A DNA stretch of 64,000 bases, from the NCBI RefSeq assembly GCF_021545335.1, contig NZ_CP089312.1, positions 1,612,001 through 1,676,000 on the forward strand, given 5' to 3'. Shown here piece after piece: positions 18,937 through 28,292 of this stretch. Position numbers and translations under genes: made by a program. The notes beneath the pieces were generated by a model that worked only from the letters and a program-made list of their open reading frames with translations, had not been told where the DNA came from and searched no databases. The DNA is from Streptomyces sp. GQFP (lineage in GTDB: Bacteria > Actinomycetota > Actinomycetes > Streptomycetales > Streptomycetaceae). The stretch's first letter is position 1. Every line of letters starts with the position of its first letter.

Positions 18937-20745
18937 TCAGGACGCCGGCCGCACCACCATCGCCGAGCCGCCGCCCCGGCGTACCGTCTCCGCTGCCGCC
19001 AGCCACTTGCCGTTCGGGAGGCGTTGTACGCCGGTTGCCGCGCCGATCTCGGGGTTGAGGCGGAAGCCGTGGCCGATGGCCTCCAGTTTCGTCCTCAACT
19101 CGCTGGTCCACAGGGCCGGTTCCAGCTCAGTGGTCGTCTGGTTGCGCTGGCTCGCGCGCGGGGCCGCGATCGCGTCGACCAGTGGGATCCCCCGGTCCAG
19201 GAAGCTCGTCAGGGTCTGCAGGACGGTCGTGATGATGGTCGCGCCGCCGGGTGAGCCGAGGGCCACGACCGGCTTGCCGTGGGCGTCCAGGACGATCGTC
19301 GGGGACATCGACGAGCGCGGTCGCTTGCCCGGGCCCGGCAGGTTCGGGTCCGGGACGGCCGGGCTGGCCGGGGCGAAGGAGAAGTCCGTCAGCTCGTTGT
19401 TCAGGATGAATCCGCGGCCCGGGACCGTGATGCCGCTGCCGCCGGTCTGCTCGATCGTCAGCGTGTAGGACACGACGTTGCCCCACTTGTCGGCCACCGT
19501 CAGGTGCGTCGTGTTCTCACCCTCGTACGTCGTCGGCGCTGCCGTGCCTGTGCTGTCGCATGCCGTCGGGTTGCGCGGGTCGCCCGGCGCGACCGGGCTC
19601 GTCAGCACCGCGTCGTCCTTGATCAGGCACTCGCGCGAGTCGGCGTACGACTGCGACAGCAGCTCCTTCGTCGGTACGTCCTCGAAGGCCGGGTCGCCCA
19701 CCCAGCGCCCCCGGTCCGCGAAGGCGATCCGGCTCGCCTCGATGTAGCGGTGCAGGAACTGGACCTCGCTCGCCTTCGAAAGGTCCGTGTTCTCAAGGAT
19801 GTTGAGGGCCTCGCCGACCGTCGTCCCACCGGACGAGGAGGGGGCCATCGAGTAGACGCCCAGGCCCCGGTACGAGGTCTTCGACGGCGCCTGGCGCTTC
19901 GCCCGGTAGGCCGCCAGGTCGGTCAGCGACAGCTTGCCTGGGCGCGCGTTGTAGCCCGAACCCGGGTCCACCGGCGGCTCGTTGACCGTGTCGACGATCT
20001 CCTTCGCCAGCTTCCCCCGATACAGGGCGCCAACGCCCTTGCGGCCCAACTCCTCGTACGTACGCGCGAGATCGGGGTTCTTGAACGTCGACCCGACCAC
20101 CGGCAGCGCACCGCCCGGCAGGAACAGCTCCGCCGTGTCCGGGAAGTATCTGAACCGCGCCTCGTTGGACGCGGTCTGCGACCGGAACGTGTCGTCCACC
20201 GTGAAGCCGTCGCGCGCGAGCCGCTCCGCCGGCTTCAGCAGCGTACCGAGCCGCTCGCTGCCCCAACTGTCCAGCGCCGCCTGCCAGGTCGCCGGTGTGC
20301 CCGGCGTACCGACGCCAAGGCCGCTGGTGACGGCGTCGGCGAAGGCGATCGGCTGACCGTTCTCCAGGAACAGGCCCGAGTCGGCCGTCAGGGGTGCCGT
20401 CTCACGGCCGTCGATCGTCTGTACCGTACGGGACTTGGCGTCGTAGTAGACGAAGTAGCCGCCTCCGCCGATGCCGTTGGAGTAGGGCTCCGTGACGCCG
20501 AGCGCGGCGGCCGTGGCGACGGCGGCGTCCACCGCGTTGCCGCCCTTGCGCAGGATCTCGATCCCGGCGGCCGAGGCGTCCGCGTCCACGCTCGCCACGG
20601 CACCGCCGTACCCGACGGCGACCGGGACCTTCCCCACACCCGTACCCGCCGACGTGGCACCGGAAGGCGGCGCGGCCGCCCCCACCGACACCACCGTGGC
20701 CGAAACCGCCAGGACCGCCAGCTTTCGCGCGACAGGGCGACGCAT
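18937..20745 (-). CDS. ggt: secreted gamma-glutamyltransferase
   Basis: A 602-residue precursor with an N-terminal signal peptide (RKLAVLAVSATVVSVGAAA). The nucleophile threonine at about residue 412 lies in ENTTHLTVADKWGN, where autoprocessing splits large and small subunits. The gamma-glutamyl binding region RKGGNAVDAAVATAAALGV and the C-terminal GSPGGATIITTVLQ are intact. It hydrolyses or transfers gamma-glutamyl groups from glutathione or glutamine-containing peptides outside the cell. ATG 20745 follows GGAGG with 5-bp spacing. It belongs to a different subgroup from the signal-less paralogue at 2858. Confidence 0.95.
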   Translation of the reverse strand: MRRPVARKLAVLAVSATVVSVGAAAPPSGATSAGTGVGKVPVAVGYGGAVASVDADASAAGIEILRKGGNAVDAAVATAAALGVTEPYSNGIGGGGYFVYYDAKSRTVQTIDGRETAPLTADSGLFLENGQPIAFADAVTSGLGVGTPGTPATWQAALDSWGSERLGTLLKPAERLARDGFTVDDTFRSQTASNEARFRYFPDTAELFLPGGALPVVGSTFKNPDLARTYEELGRKGVGALYRGKLAKEIVDTVNEPPVDPGSGYNARPGKLSLTDLAAYRAKRQAPSKTSYRGLGVYSMAPSSSGGTTVGEALNILENTDLSKASEVQFLHRYIEASRIAFADRGRWVGDPAFEDVPTKELLSQSYADSRECLIKDDAVLTSPVAPGDPRNPTACDSTGTAAPTTYEGENTTHLTVADKWGNVVSYTLTIEQTGGSGITVPGRGFILNNELTDFSFAPASPAVPDPNLPGPGKRPRSSMSPTIVLDAHGKPVVALGSPGGATIITTVLQTLTSFLDRGIPLVDAIAAPRASQRNQTTTELEPALWTSELRTKLEAIGHGFRLNPEIGAATGVQRLPNGKWLAAAETVRRGGGSAMVVRPAS

Positions 20746-20848
20746 CAATACCTCCAGTCAACAGCCGTCCGCGCAGCGTAACTTCCTCACCGTGGTCCCG
20801 TAAGGGCCCCTCGAACACCGGTCCGGTCGACCGCTAACATGCGCGCCC

Positions 20849-21604
20849 ATGACTGACGATGTGCGCAATATCGTCCTCGGTGTGGTCGCGGCCGGTATCA
20901 GCGCAGCCCTCGGCTGGCTGGCCCGCACCTATCTGTGGAGGCGCAAACTCCGCCGCAAGCAGGCCTTCTTCGGGCTGCCGGACAACTCCGAGTCGCTGCT
21001 CGTGGTGAACCGCGAGGCCGGTGGCCCCGAGCTGACGGTGATGCGCCACGACGTGTTCGCGCTCCTGGAGCTCTCCGCCCTCATCAAGGACTGCAACGCC
21101 CACGCCCAGGTCGTCGCCCACGACGCGGCACAACAGGGCTTCGGCGAGCGGACCGAGTTCTGCGTGGGCGGCCCGGCCTCCAATCGCCGCATGCTGGCCC
21201 ATCTGCACTCGCTGCTCCCCGGTGTCCGCGTCAACGTCGACGCCGAACCCGGCCCGGACCGCGGCGCCTTCCAGATCGGCACCGAGCGCTACCGGCTGGA
21301 GGGGGGCAAGAGCGAGTACGTGATCCTCGCGCGGCTCACCGCCGGCCAGAGCGGCGAGGCCCGGCCGGTCTTCCTCTTCTGCGGCCAGCGCGCGATCACC
21401 AACCAGGCGGCGACCCGCTATCTCGCCCGCAACCACGAACGGCTGGCCCGCAAACACGGCAACAACTCGTTCGCCCTGCTCCTGAAGGTCGTCAACTCGC
21501 AGGCGTACGGGCCCGATGTCGTCGAGGTCGTCACGGACATCACCCGGGTGGCAAAGACACCGCTGCCCACCGTCGCCCCGCGCAGCACCCACCGCGCCTC
21601 CTAG
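20849..21604 (+). CDS. membrane-anchored hypothetical protein
   Basis: A 251-residue protein with one N-terminal transmembrane helix (IVLGVVAAGISAALGWLA) followed by a basic stop-transfer stretch (RRKLRRKQ). The rest is an alpha/beta cytoplasmic domain, with segments ESLLVVNREAGGPELTVM, FCVGGPASNRRMLAHL and PVFLFCGQRAITNQA; the GGPASNR and GQRAITN pieces look like nucleotide- or ligand-binding loops. It is a type widespread in Streptomyces, but I know no function. It diverges from ggt with a 103-bp gap. Confidence 0.82.
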   Translation: MTDDVRNIVLGVVAAGISAALGWLARTYLWRRKLRRKQAFFGLPDNSESLLVVNREAGGPELTVMRHDVFALLELSALIKDCNAHAQVVAHDAAQQGFGERTEFCVGGPASNRRMLAHLHSLLPGVRVNVDAEPGPDRGAFQIGTERYRLEGGKSEYVILARLTAGQSGEARPVFLFCGQRAITNQAATRYLARNHERLARKHGNNSFALLLKVVNSQAYGPDVVEVVTDITRVAKTPLPTVAPRSTHRAS

Positions 21605-22016
21605 CCCGCGGTGGTGGAGCGCGGTCTCCGGAACCAAGGAGAGCGGCGCCCACGTCGCGTACCTCTGCGACGTGGGCCCGCTCGGCCTCGGCGAGCTGGT
21701 CGGCCCGGGCGACCCGCTCCGCGTCGAGCACAACCCGACCGGCGCGCAGCTGACCTCCTCCTCGCCGGAGCACGACGCCTCACTTGTGTCGGTACCCCTG
21801 CGCGAGCAGTGATCTCCGGCTGCCGCCGGGCGAACGCATGCCCTTCTACCACTGCCCGCCTGGCAGCAGCGTCCCTGATTCGGCCGGTGCCACGTCCACG
21901 GCCTCGGTCCCCATCCCCGTCGCGGACCGGCCGGGTCGCCAACACCACGGGGATGAACCGCAAATCGTAGTCGAGGTTCGCCGCGGCCGATTTCCCGCCC
22001 CGGCCGGCGTCGGCCG
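21605..22016. other. 412-bp gap with no recognisable gene
   Basis: A short plus-strand frame continues to a stop at 21812 (reading AHVAYLCDVGPLGLGELVGP) with Streptomyces-like codon use but no start or family I recognise. It could be a gene tail. The remainder up to the ABC ATPase stop shows nothing I can assign. Confidence 0.4.
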
Positions 22017-22760
22017 TCAGTGCTTGAGGATCTTGGAGAGGAAGTCCTTGGCGCGGTCGCTGCGCGGGTTGGTGAAGAACTCGTCCGGGCTTCGGTCCTC
22101 GACGATACGGCCGTCCGACATGAAGACGACCCGGTTGGCGGCCGAACGGGCGAAGCCCATCTCGTGGGTGACGACGACCATCGTCATTCCCTCACGGGCC
22201 AGTTGCTGCATGACCTCCAGGACTTCATTGATCATCTCCGGGTCGAGTGCCGACGTCGGCTCGTCGAAGAGCATGACCTTGGGGTCCATGGCGAGGGCGC
22301 GCGCGATGGCCACGCGCTGCTGCTGGCCGCCGGAGAGCTGGGCCGGGTACTTCGGCGCCTGCGAGGCGAGGCCCACCCGGTCGAGGAGTTCACGGGAGCG
22401 TCTGTCGGCCTCGTCCTTCTTCCGCCCCCGCACCTTGACCTGCCCCAGCGACACGTTCTGCAGCACGGTCTTGTGGGCGAAGAGGTTGAACGACTGGAAG
22501 ACCATCCCGACTTCGGCCCGCAGCCGCGCGAGCGGCTTGCCCTCGTCGGGCAGCAACTGTCCGTCCAGCCTGATCGTCCCGGACTCGATCGGCTCCAGCC
22601 GGTTGATCGCCCTGCACAGAGTGGACTTGCCCGACCCGGACGGCCCGATGACGACGACCACCTCCCCCCTGCCGACGGTGAGGTTGATGTCCTGGAGAAC
22701 ATGCAGCTCACCGAAGTGCTTGTTGACTTCCTGCAGCTCGATCAGCGGATCGACGGCCAT
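22017..22760 (-). CDS. polar amino acid ABC transporter ATP-binding protein (GluA/GlnQ-like)
   Basis: A complete 247-residue ABC ATPase: Walker [11 protein letters not shown]-loop MVFQSFNLF, signature LSGGQQQR, Walker [15 protein letters not shown], and switch histidine in VVVTHEMGF. Sequence is that of the glutamate/glutamine uptake (PAAT) ATPases. The permease and binding-protein genes that normally follow are absent on both sides, so it must partner with proteins encoded elsewhere or be a remnant. Start ATG 22760. Confidence 0.93.
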   Translation of the reverse strand: MAVDPLIELQEVNKHFGELHVLQDINLTVGRGEVVVVIGPSGSGKSTLCRAINRLEPIESGTIRLDGQLLPDEGKPLARLRAEVGMVFQSFNLFAHKTVLQNVSLGQVKVRGRKKDEADRRSRELLDRVGLASQAPKYPAQLSGGQQQRVAIARALAMDPKVMLFDEPTSALDPEMINEVLEVMQQLAREGMTMVVVTHEMGFARSAANRVVFMSDGRIVEDRSPDEFFTNPRSDRAKDFLSKILKH

Positions 22761-22784
22761 GCCCAGCCCTACTTACTCTCAGCT

Positions 22785-22837
22785 GTGTCGTGGTCGCCGC
22801 AAACTATCCACCCGAGGGTGGAGTTAGTACACGACAC
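22785..22837. promoter_or_regulatory. nested inverted repeats upstream of the ABC ATPase gene
   Basis: GTGTCGTG (22785-22792) and CACGACAC (22830-22837) form a perfect 8-bp inverted repeat. Nested inside is TCCACCC-GA-GGGTGGA (22807-22822), a perfect 7-bp one. The patch lies 25-80 bp upstream of the ATPase start and could be an operator or a structured leader. Confidence 0.4.
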
Positions 22838-22895
22838 GCACTTTTCGGGCATAAGCCGTATTTACGTCAGCCATACCCCGGCGCCTCCCCCTCGG

Positions 22896-23336
22896 CTACG
22901 ACTCCGCGACCTCCGCGTACAGCTGCGACAGCTCGGGGGCTCCACTGGACGCCCACGCGTGACCGGAGGCGACGACGTCGAACTCACGGCCCGACGACAG
23001 CCGTACGACGGGCTGACCGTTCGGCCAGAAGTCCCATTCGGCGCCGGGGACGGTCCGCACGATGACGGTGCCGAGGTAGAGACCCGCGTCGTTGCCGAGC
23101 CAGGACAGTGCCTCCTCGTCGTCCCGCCAGCCCGGCAGCAGCTGGTCCAGCGCCTCCAACGAGGCGGCGGAGTCGTCGAGTTCGACGCCCTCCCGGCCGG
23201 CCTGGGAGCGGAGCAGCTCGCACTCGGAGAGAAGCCCGGCGACCGCCTCGGGGTCGTGCTCCCCCTCGGAGAACACCGCCACCCCTCGGGCGAGTCCATG
23301 CTTCTTGCGCCAGTTGCCCAGGAAAGGGATGTTCAT
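22896..23336 (-). CDS. small conserved actinobacterial protein (DUF6278-like)
   Basis: A 146-residue acidic protein beginning MNIPFLGNWRKKHGLARGVA. It has no signal peptide or membrane segment. The C-terminal half (WDFWPNGQPVVRLSSGREFD) looks like a small beta domain. I believe it corresponds to the DUF6278 family of Streptomyces, from memory. No function is known. ATG 23336 has a weak upstream purine stretch. Confidence 0.75.
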   Translation of the reverse strand: MNIPFLGNWRKKHGLARGVAVFSEGEHDPEAVAGLLSECELLRSQAGREGVELDDSAASLEALDQLLPGWRDDEEALSWLGNDAGLYLGTVIVRTVPGAEWDFWPNGQPVVRLSSGREFDVVASGHAWASSGAPELSQLYAEVAES

Positions 23337-23512
23337 ACGTCCAGCGTGTCATTCACACCGCCGACCGCACCACTGGGCGCGCGGGGCCGCCGGTTCCGGC
23401 CAACTTCCTCGCACACCCGTGCCCGGCACACCTGCCGCATTGACGGGCACCTGGTACCTCTTTAGCTTCACACTGCGTTGAGCGGCGGGCCGAGTCGACC
23501 GAGGGGACGCAC

Positions 23513-25324
23513 ATGCGCCGAGGTAGCCGAGTCGGGCGGGGACCGGGACTCCGAGCTCTCTGGGGCCCGGGCATCATCCTCGCCCTGTTCGCGACGCTCA
23601 CCCCCCTGTCTTCGACGGCCGAGGCCACCGAACCCCTGCCCCTCACCCAGTACTTCGACAACACCGCCATCAGCGACGACGCCCTCCCCGGCACGGCCGA
23701 CTTCGACGGCTCGGGCGCCTCCCTGTCGGCCCAGGACCTGACGGCCGCCGGCTGGACCAGGGGCCGCGCCCTCACCGTCCAGGGCGCGAGGCTGACCTGG
23801 CCCTGCCGGGACCCTGGCGAGCCGGACAACGTCCGCGCGGCCGGCCAGCCCGTACGGGTGCGCGGGGAGGGCGACGCCCTCGCGTTCCTCCTCACCGCCA
23901 CCGGCGGCTCCGAGGTGAGCGGCGCGGGCACGGTCTCGTACGCGGACGGCACGGAGTCCTCGTACCGGCTGACCGCCCCGGACTGGCGCACCGGCCCCCT
24001 CGGCGCCAAGGCGGTCGCCCTGCCGCATGTGAACACGCCCAACGGTCAACTCGCCGAGAAGGCACGGCTGTACGTCGTCACGGTGCCGATCGCACGCGGT
24101 CACGAGGTCGAGTCCGTCCGGCTGCCGTACGCGGTCGACCTGCATGTGTTCGCCCTCTCGGTACGGCCCGACACGGCCGCCTGGACGGGCAGTTGGGCGG
24201 CACCGACCTCGACGTACGCGACCGTCGGCCCCTGGACCGACCGGACGCTGCGGCTGGTGGTGCACACGTCGGCCGGCGGGCCACGGGTACGGGTCCGCTT
24301 CGACAACACCTTCGCGTCGGCGCCGGTACGGATCGGCAGCGCGACGGTGGCCGTGCAGTCGGCGGGCGCGACGGCGAGCGGTACGCCGCTGCCGCTGACG
24401 TTCGGGGGCGCAGCGGGGGTCGAACTCCCGGCCGGGGCACAGGCGTTCAGCGATCCGTTGGACTTCGCGGTGCCCGCCGACACCAACCTGCTGGTCAGCT
24501 TCCATCTGCCGGGCACGGTGACGGCGGCCCCGCTGCACCGGCTCGCGCAGCAACGCTCGTACGTCAGCGAGCCGGGCGACCATACGGCGGACGGCTCCCC
24601 GACGCCGTACACCTCGACGCTGACGACCTGGCCGCTGCTGACGGGCGTCGACGTGGGTGACGGTCCCGGGTCGGTGGTGGTGCTCGGCGACTCGATCACC
24701 GACGGCGAGCGCTCGACCCTGGACACCAACCGGCGCTGGCCCGACGTACTCGCCGACCGGCTGCGGGCCCAGAGCGCGGTTCCCCAGTACGGCGTCCTCA
24801 ACCAGGGCATCGCCGCGAACCGCATCCTCACCGACCGCTACCCCGGCGACGGCGTCTCGACCGACTCGGGCGGGGTGAGCGCCCTGCACCGCCTGGACCG
24901 GGACGTCCTCGCCCAGACGTCGGCCCGCACAGCGATCGTCTTCCAGGGCGTGAACGACCTGCGGACGGGGGCGTCGGCGGGCGATGTCATCGCCGGGCTG
25001 GAGGAACTGGCGGCACGGGTACGGGCGCGGGGGCTGCGGGTGCTGGTGGCGACGATCGGGCCGTGCGGGGGTGAGGCACGGTGCACGTCAGTGGTCGACG
25101 GCCAGCGGGCGGCCGTCAACACGTGGATCCGCGAGGAGGCGGTCCCCGACGGTGACTCCGACACCGGTTTCGACGGCATCGTCGACTTCGACGCGGCGTT
25201 GCGGGATCCGGCACAGCCGACGCAGTTGCGTCCCGCGTATGACAGTGGGGATCATCTGCATCCCGGTGATGCGGGGTTGGCCGCGCTGGCTGGGGCGGTG
25301 CCGTTGGAGGCGCTGGGTCCGTAG
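23513..25324 (+). CDS. secreted SGNH/GDSL-type hydrolase
   Basis: A 603-residue exported protein with a signal peptide (IILALFATLTPLSSTAEA). Residues 170-380 form a beta-rich N-terminal domain. The catalytic SGNH domain follows: block I VVVLGDSITDGERS, block II with the Gly of LNQGIAANRI, block III FQGVNDLRTG, and block V YDSGDHLHPGDAG (Asp-His). Such enzymes hydrolyse esters of polysaccharides or lipids; this multi-domain type is common among Streptomyces exoenzymes. ATG 23513 follows GAGGGG at good spacing. Confidence 0.93.
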   Translation: MRRGSRVGRGPGLRALWGPGIILALFATLTPLSSTAEATEPLPLTQYFDNTAISDDALPGTADFDGSGASLSAQDLTAAGWTRGRALTVQGARLTWPCRDPGEPDNVRAAGQPVRVRGEGDALAFLLTATGGSEVSGAGTVSYADGTESSYRLTAPDWRTGPLGAKAVALPHVNTPNGQLAEKARLYVVTVPIARGHEVESVRLPYAVDLHVFALSVRPDTAAWTGSWAAPTSTYATVGPWTDRTLRLVVHTSAGGPRVRVRFDNTFASAPVRIGSATVAVQSAGATASGTPLPLTFGGAAGVELPAGAQAFSDPLDFAVPADTNLLVSFHLPGTVTAAPLHRLAQQRSYVSEPGDHTADGSPTPYTSTLTTWPLLTGVDVGDGPGSVVVLGDSITDGERSTLDTNRRWPDVLADRLRAQSAVPQYGVLNQGIAANRILTDRYPGDGVSTDSGGVSALHRLDRDVLAQTSARTAIVFQGVNDLRTGASAGDVIAGLEELAARVRARGLRVLVATIGPCGGEARCTSVVDGQRAAVNTWIREEAVPDGDSDTGFDGIVDFDAALRDPAQPTQLRPAYDSGDHLHPGDAGLAALAGAVPLEALGP

Positions 25325-25368
25325 GCACCGTGGGTCTGGTGGCCGTCCCTGGGGGGGTGCAGGCACCG

Positions 25369-26148
25369 TTACACCTCCAGGTCCACCACCACAGGGGCGT
25401 GATCCGACGCCCCCTTCCCCTTGCGCTCCTCGCGGTCGACGTACGCGTCCTTCACCGCCCCGGCAAAAGCCTGGTTGCCGTACACCAGGTCGATGCGCAT
25501 GCCGCGGTTCTTGGGGAAGCAGAGCTGGCGGTAGTCCCAGTACGTGAACGGGTGGTCGTACTTCAGGGGGCGGGGGACGACGTCCGTCAGGCCCGCCTCG
25601 CGCAGGGACGTGAGGGCCGCTCGCTCCGCCGGGGTGACGTGCGTGAGGCCCTCGAAGGCGGCGAGGTCGTAGACGTCGTCGTCCGTCGGGGCCACGTTGT
25701 AGTCGCCCAGGACCGCGAACGGGCGGCTGCCCGCCGCGTCGTCGGCGACCGCTGCCTTCAGGGCCTCGAACCACTGGAGCTTGTAGGCGTAGTGGGGGTG
25801 GTCCACCTCGCGGCCGTTCGGCACGTACACCGACCAGACGCGGACCGGGCCGCAGGTCGCGGAGATGGCACGGGGCTCCTCGACGCCCTCGTAGCCGGGG
25901 TCGCCGGGCAGGCCCCGCACCACGTCCTCCAGGCCCACGCGGGAGATCACCGCGACGCCGTTCCACCTGCCGGTCGCGTTGACCGCCGCCTCGTAGCCCA
26001 GCTCGCGCAGCTGGTCGGTGGGGAACTGCTCGGCGGCGACCTTGGCCTCCTGGAGGCACAGCACATCCGTGCCGGTGCTCTCCAGCCAGGCCAGCAGCCT
26101 CGGCAGGCGGGCGGTGATCGAGTTCACGTTCCAGGTCGCGATACGCAT
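25369..26148 (-). CDS. xth: exodeoxyribonuclease III
   Basis: A 259-residue AP-endonuclease/exonuclease of the EEP fold. The diagnostic motifs are MRIATWNVNSI, LCLQEAK (metal Glu), GDYNVAPTD, RIDLVYGN and SDHAPVVVDLEV (catalytic Asp-His). It acts in base-excision repair at abasic sites. ATG 26148 (MRIATW) is the family start; an upstream in-frame start would add ten residues without homology. It overlaps no neighbour and is followed on the same strand by nothing until 23336. Confidence 0.95.
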   Translation of the reverse strand: MRIATWNVNSITARLPRLLAWLESTGTDVLCLQEAKVAAEQFPTDQLRELGYEAAVNATGRWNGVAVISRVGLEDVVRGLPGDPGYEGVEEPRAISATCGPVRVWSVYVPNGREVDHPHYAYKLQWFEALKAAVADDAAGSRPFAVLGDYNVAPTDDDVYDLAAFEGLTHVTPAERAALTSLREAGLTDVVPRPLKYDHPFTYWDYRQLCFPKNRGMRIDLVYGNQAFAGAVKDAYVDREERKGKGASDHAPVVVDLEV

Positions 26149-26184
26149 GCCCCACAACCTACCCGCCGGGTCTGACAACGCGGC

Positions 26185-26817
26185 TCAGACCTCCGCCGAG
26201 GTCCCCGGCGCGAGGCGGTGGTGCTCGGCGCCGCCCAGGCCGCCGACCATGCGGTCGTAGATCGGGCGGGCGAGGTCCGTGAGCAGGGCGTCGTGGATGT
26301 CGTACGCACGGCGCGGCTTGAGCTCTCGGACGTAGTCGATGACCTCGGAGACCTTGCTCCACGGGGCCATGACTGGGAGCAGCAGGGTCTCGACCGGGTG
26401 ATCGGGGACGGTGAGGGCGTCGCCGGGATGGAAGACGGCGCCGTCGACGAGGTAGCCGACGTTCGTGATGCGCGGGATGTCCGGGTGGATCACGGCGTGC
26501 AGTTCGCCGTGGACCTGGACGTCGAAGCCCGCGGCGGTGAACGTGTCGCCGTGGCCGACGGTGTGGACGCGGCCAGGGAAGGCCGCGGAGAGCTGTTCCG
26601 CGACCGAGGCGAGGGTCCAGAGCTCGGCGGCCGGGTTGGCGTCCAGGGCGGCGCGCAGGCGTCCCTCGTCGAAGTGGTCGGCGTGCTCGTGGGTGACCAG
26701 GATCGCGTCGGCGCCGGCCGCGGCGTCCTCCTCGCTGAATCCCCCGGGGTCCAGGACGAGCGTCTGCCCGTTCTTCTCCAGACGGATGCAGGCGTGCGAC
26801 TTCTTCGTGAGCTTCAT
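26185..26817 (-). CDS. MBL-fold metal-dependent hydrolase (UlaG-like)
   Basis: A 210-residue metallo-beta-lactamase-fold protein of the small subtype starting MKLTKKSHACIRLEKNG. Metal ligands: THEHADHFD (HxHxDH), the His of HPDIPRITNVGY region and the Asp of FHPGDALTVP. Members include phospholipases and lactonases; the substrate is unknown. ATG 26817 is preferred over ATG 26826, whose AGG would be too close. It lies 36 bp upstream of xth in the same direction, so the two may be co-transcribed. Confidence 0.9.
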   Translation of the reverse strand: MKLTKKSHACIRLEKNGQTLVLDPGGFSEEDAAAGADAILVTHEHADHFDEGRLRAALDANPAAELWTLASVAEQLSAAFPGRVHTVGHGDTFTAAGFDVQVHGELHAVIHPDIPRITNVGYLVDGAVFHPGDALTVPDHPVETLLLPVMAPWSKVSEVIDYVRELKPRRAYDIHDALLTDLARPIYDRMVGGLGGAEHHRLAPGTSAEV

Positions 26818-26890
26818 GCGTCCCATCCTGCCGCGTGGGCCGGGGTGGTGGGCCGCCGAGCCTGGTGGTTTCACCACCAGGCTTCCCCGG

Positions 26891-28186
26891 TCACTCCTCG
26901 GGGGTCGTCTCCTCGCGGATGACCTGCTGGGCCACCTTGAACGCGCTGTTCGCGGCCGGTACCCCGCAGTAGACGGCGGCCTGGAGCAGTACTTCCTTGA
27001 TCTCGGCCGGGGTGAGGCCGTTGCGGAGGGCTGCACGGGTGTGGAAGGCGAGTTCGTCGAGGTGGCCTCCCGCGACGAGGGCGGTGAGGGTGACACAGCT
27101 GCGGGAGCGCCGGTCGAGGCCCGGCCGGTTCCAGATCTCGCCCCAGGCGTATCTGGTGATGAACTCCTGGAAGTCCCCGGAGAACTCGTCCGCCTGCGCC
27201 AGCGCCCGGTCGACGTGCGCGTCGCCGAGCACCTCGCGCCGGACCTTGATCCCGGCGTCGTACTGGTCCGGGCGGCTCTGCCCGCCGGACTGTGCGGCGG
27301 CCGGCGCGATCTCCGCGATGGGGGTGATCGGCTGTGCGGCGGTCAGCACCGGCTTGAGCGGCGCCGCCGAGATGGCCGTCTGGCCGGTCGGGTTGTCGTA
27401 CGCGGGCTGCCAGGCCGTCGAGAAGTGGCGTACGAGGAGGTCGGTGACGGCCGCGGGCTGCTCGACCGGGACCAGGTGCGAGGCGCCGGGCACCACCGCG
27501 AGCCGGGCGTCCGGTATGCCCGCGACGAGGGTGCGGGCCTCGGCGGGGCCGGTCACCTGGTCGTCGGAGCCGACGAGGACGAGGGTCGGCACACCGACTC
27601 GGGCCAGTTCGCCCCGTACGTCGAAGGAGGCGAGGGATTCGCAGGCCGCGATGTAGCAGCCGGGGTCGGTGGTGCGGACCATCTGTACGGCCCACTCGGT
27701 GATCGCGGGCTGCGCGGCGGCGAAGCCGCTGGTGAACCAGCGCTCGGGAGAGGTACGGGCGATGGGGTCGAGCCCGTTCGTCCGGACGATCACCCCGCGC
27801 TGGCGGAACTCGTCGGCCGTCCCGAAGCGGGGCGAGGCCGCGATCAGCGCGAGCGAGGCCAGCCGCTCCGGGTGGCGCAGCGCCAGTTCGGCGCCGATCG
27901 CGCCGCCGAGCGCGCAGCCCGCGTAGCCGAAGCGCTGCACGCCGACCGCGTCGAGCGTGGCGAGCAGGCGGGTGGCCAGGTCGGTGACCGATCCGGCGGG
28001 GTGCGCGGGGGCACCGCCGTGCCCGGGCAGGTCGAAACGGAAGACCCGCCACTGCCTCACCAGCTCCGGCACCTGCCGGTCCCACATGTGCCACGTAGCA
28101 CCGAGGGAGCACCCCAGGACCAGGACCGGAGCCTGTTCTGGCCCGTCAAAGCGGTATTGCAGGATTTCGACGTTCTTCTCACTCAC
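26891..28186 (-). CDS. pcaL: fused 3-oxoadipate enol-lactonase / 4-carboxymuconolactone decarboxylase
   Basis: A 431-residue two-domain protein. Residues 1-250 are an alpha/beta hydrolase with LVLGCSLGATWHMWD, the nucleophile-elbow position AGCALGGAIG (Cys-type elbow), Asp in LVGSDDQVTGP and His in PGASHLVPVEQP: PcaD. Residues 300-431 are the AhpD-like carboxymuconolactone decarboxylase (RREVLGDAHVDRALAQADEF, RSCVTLTALVAGGHLDELAF): PcaC. The fusion (PcaL) works in the protocatechuate branch of the beta-ketoadipate pathway. The other pca genes are not nearby. Start uncertain between GTG 28186 (GGGAG upstream) and ATG 28204. Confidence 0.9.
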   Translation of the reverse strand: MSEKNVEILQYRFDGPEQAPVLVLGCSLGATWHMWDRQVPELVRQWRVFRFDLPGHGGAPAHPAGSVTDLATRLLATLDAVGVQRFGYAGCALGGAIGAELALRHPERLASLALIAASPRFGTADEFRQRGVIVRTNGLDPIARTSPERWFTSGFAAAQPAITEWAVQMVRTTDPGCYIAACESLASFDVRGELARVGVPTLVLVGSDDQVTGPAEARTLVAGIPDARLAVVPGASHLVPVEQPAAVTDLLVRHFSTAWQPAYDNPTGQTAISAAPLKPVLTAAQPITPIAEIAPAAAQSGGQSRPDQYDAGIKVRREVLGDAHVDRALAQADEFSGDFQEFITRYAWGEIWNRPGLDRRSRSCVTLTALVAGGHLDELAFHTRAALRNGLTPAEIKEVLLQAAVYCGVPAANSAFKVAQQVIREETTPEE

Positions 28187-28292
28187 CCCTTCACGCTCCC
28201 ACATCACACATTCTCTGCAGGAACGGGGGCGGGGACACTCGCCAGACCTCCCCAAGTATCCGCCGCCGGACGAAGATCCTCCACATCCGGCT

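Noticed and set aside
21516..21812. Plus-strand 98-codon frame after the membrane-anchored gene
   Set aside because: Its first third overlaps the preceding gene in another frame, and there is no ribosome site or recognisable family; kept only as a comment on the gap.
26185..27096. Longer N-terminal extension of the MBL hydrolase from 27096
   Set aside because: The extension overlaps the pcaL gene in antisense and is Ser/Pro/Arg-rich; the family start MKLTKKSH at 26817 is clear.
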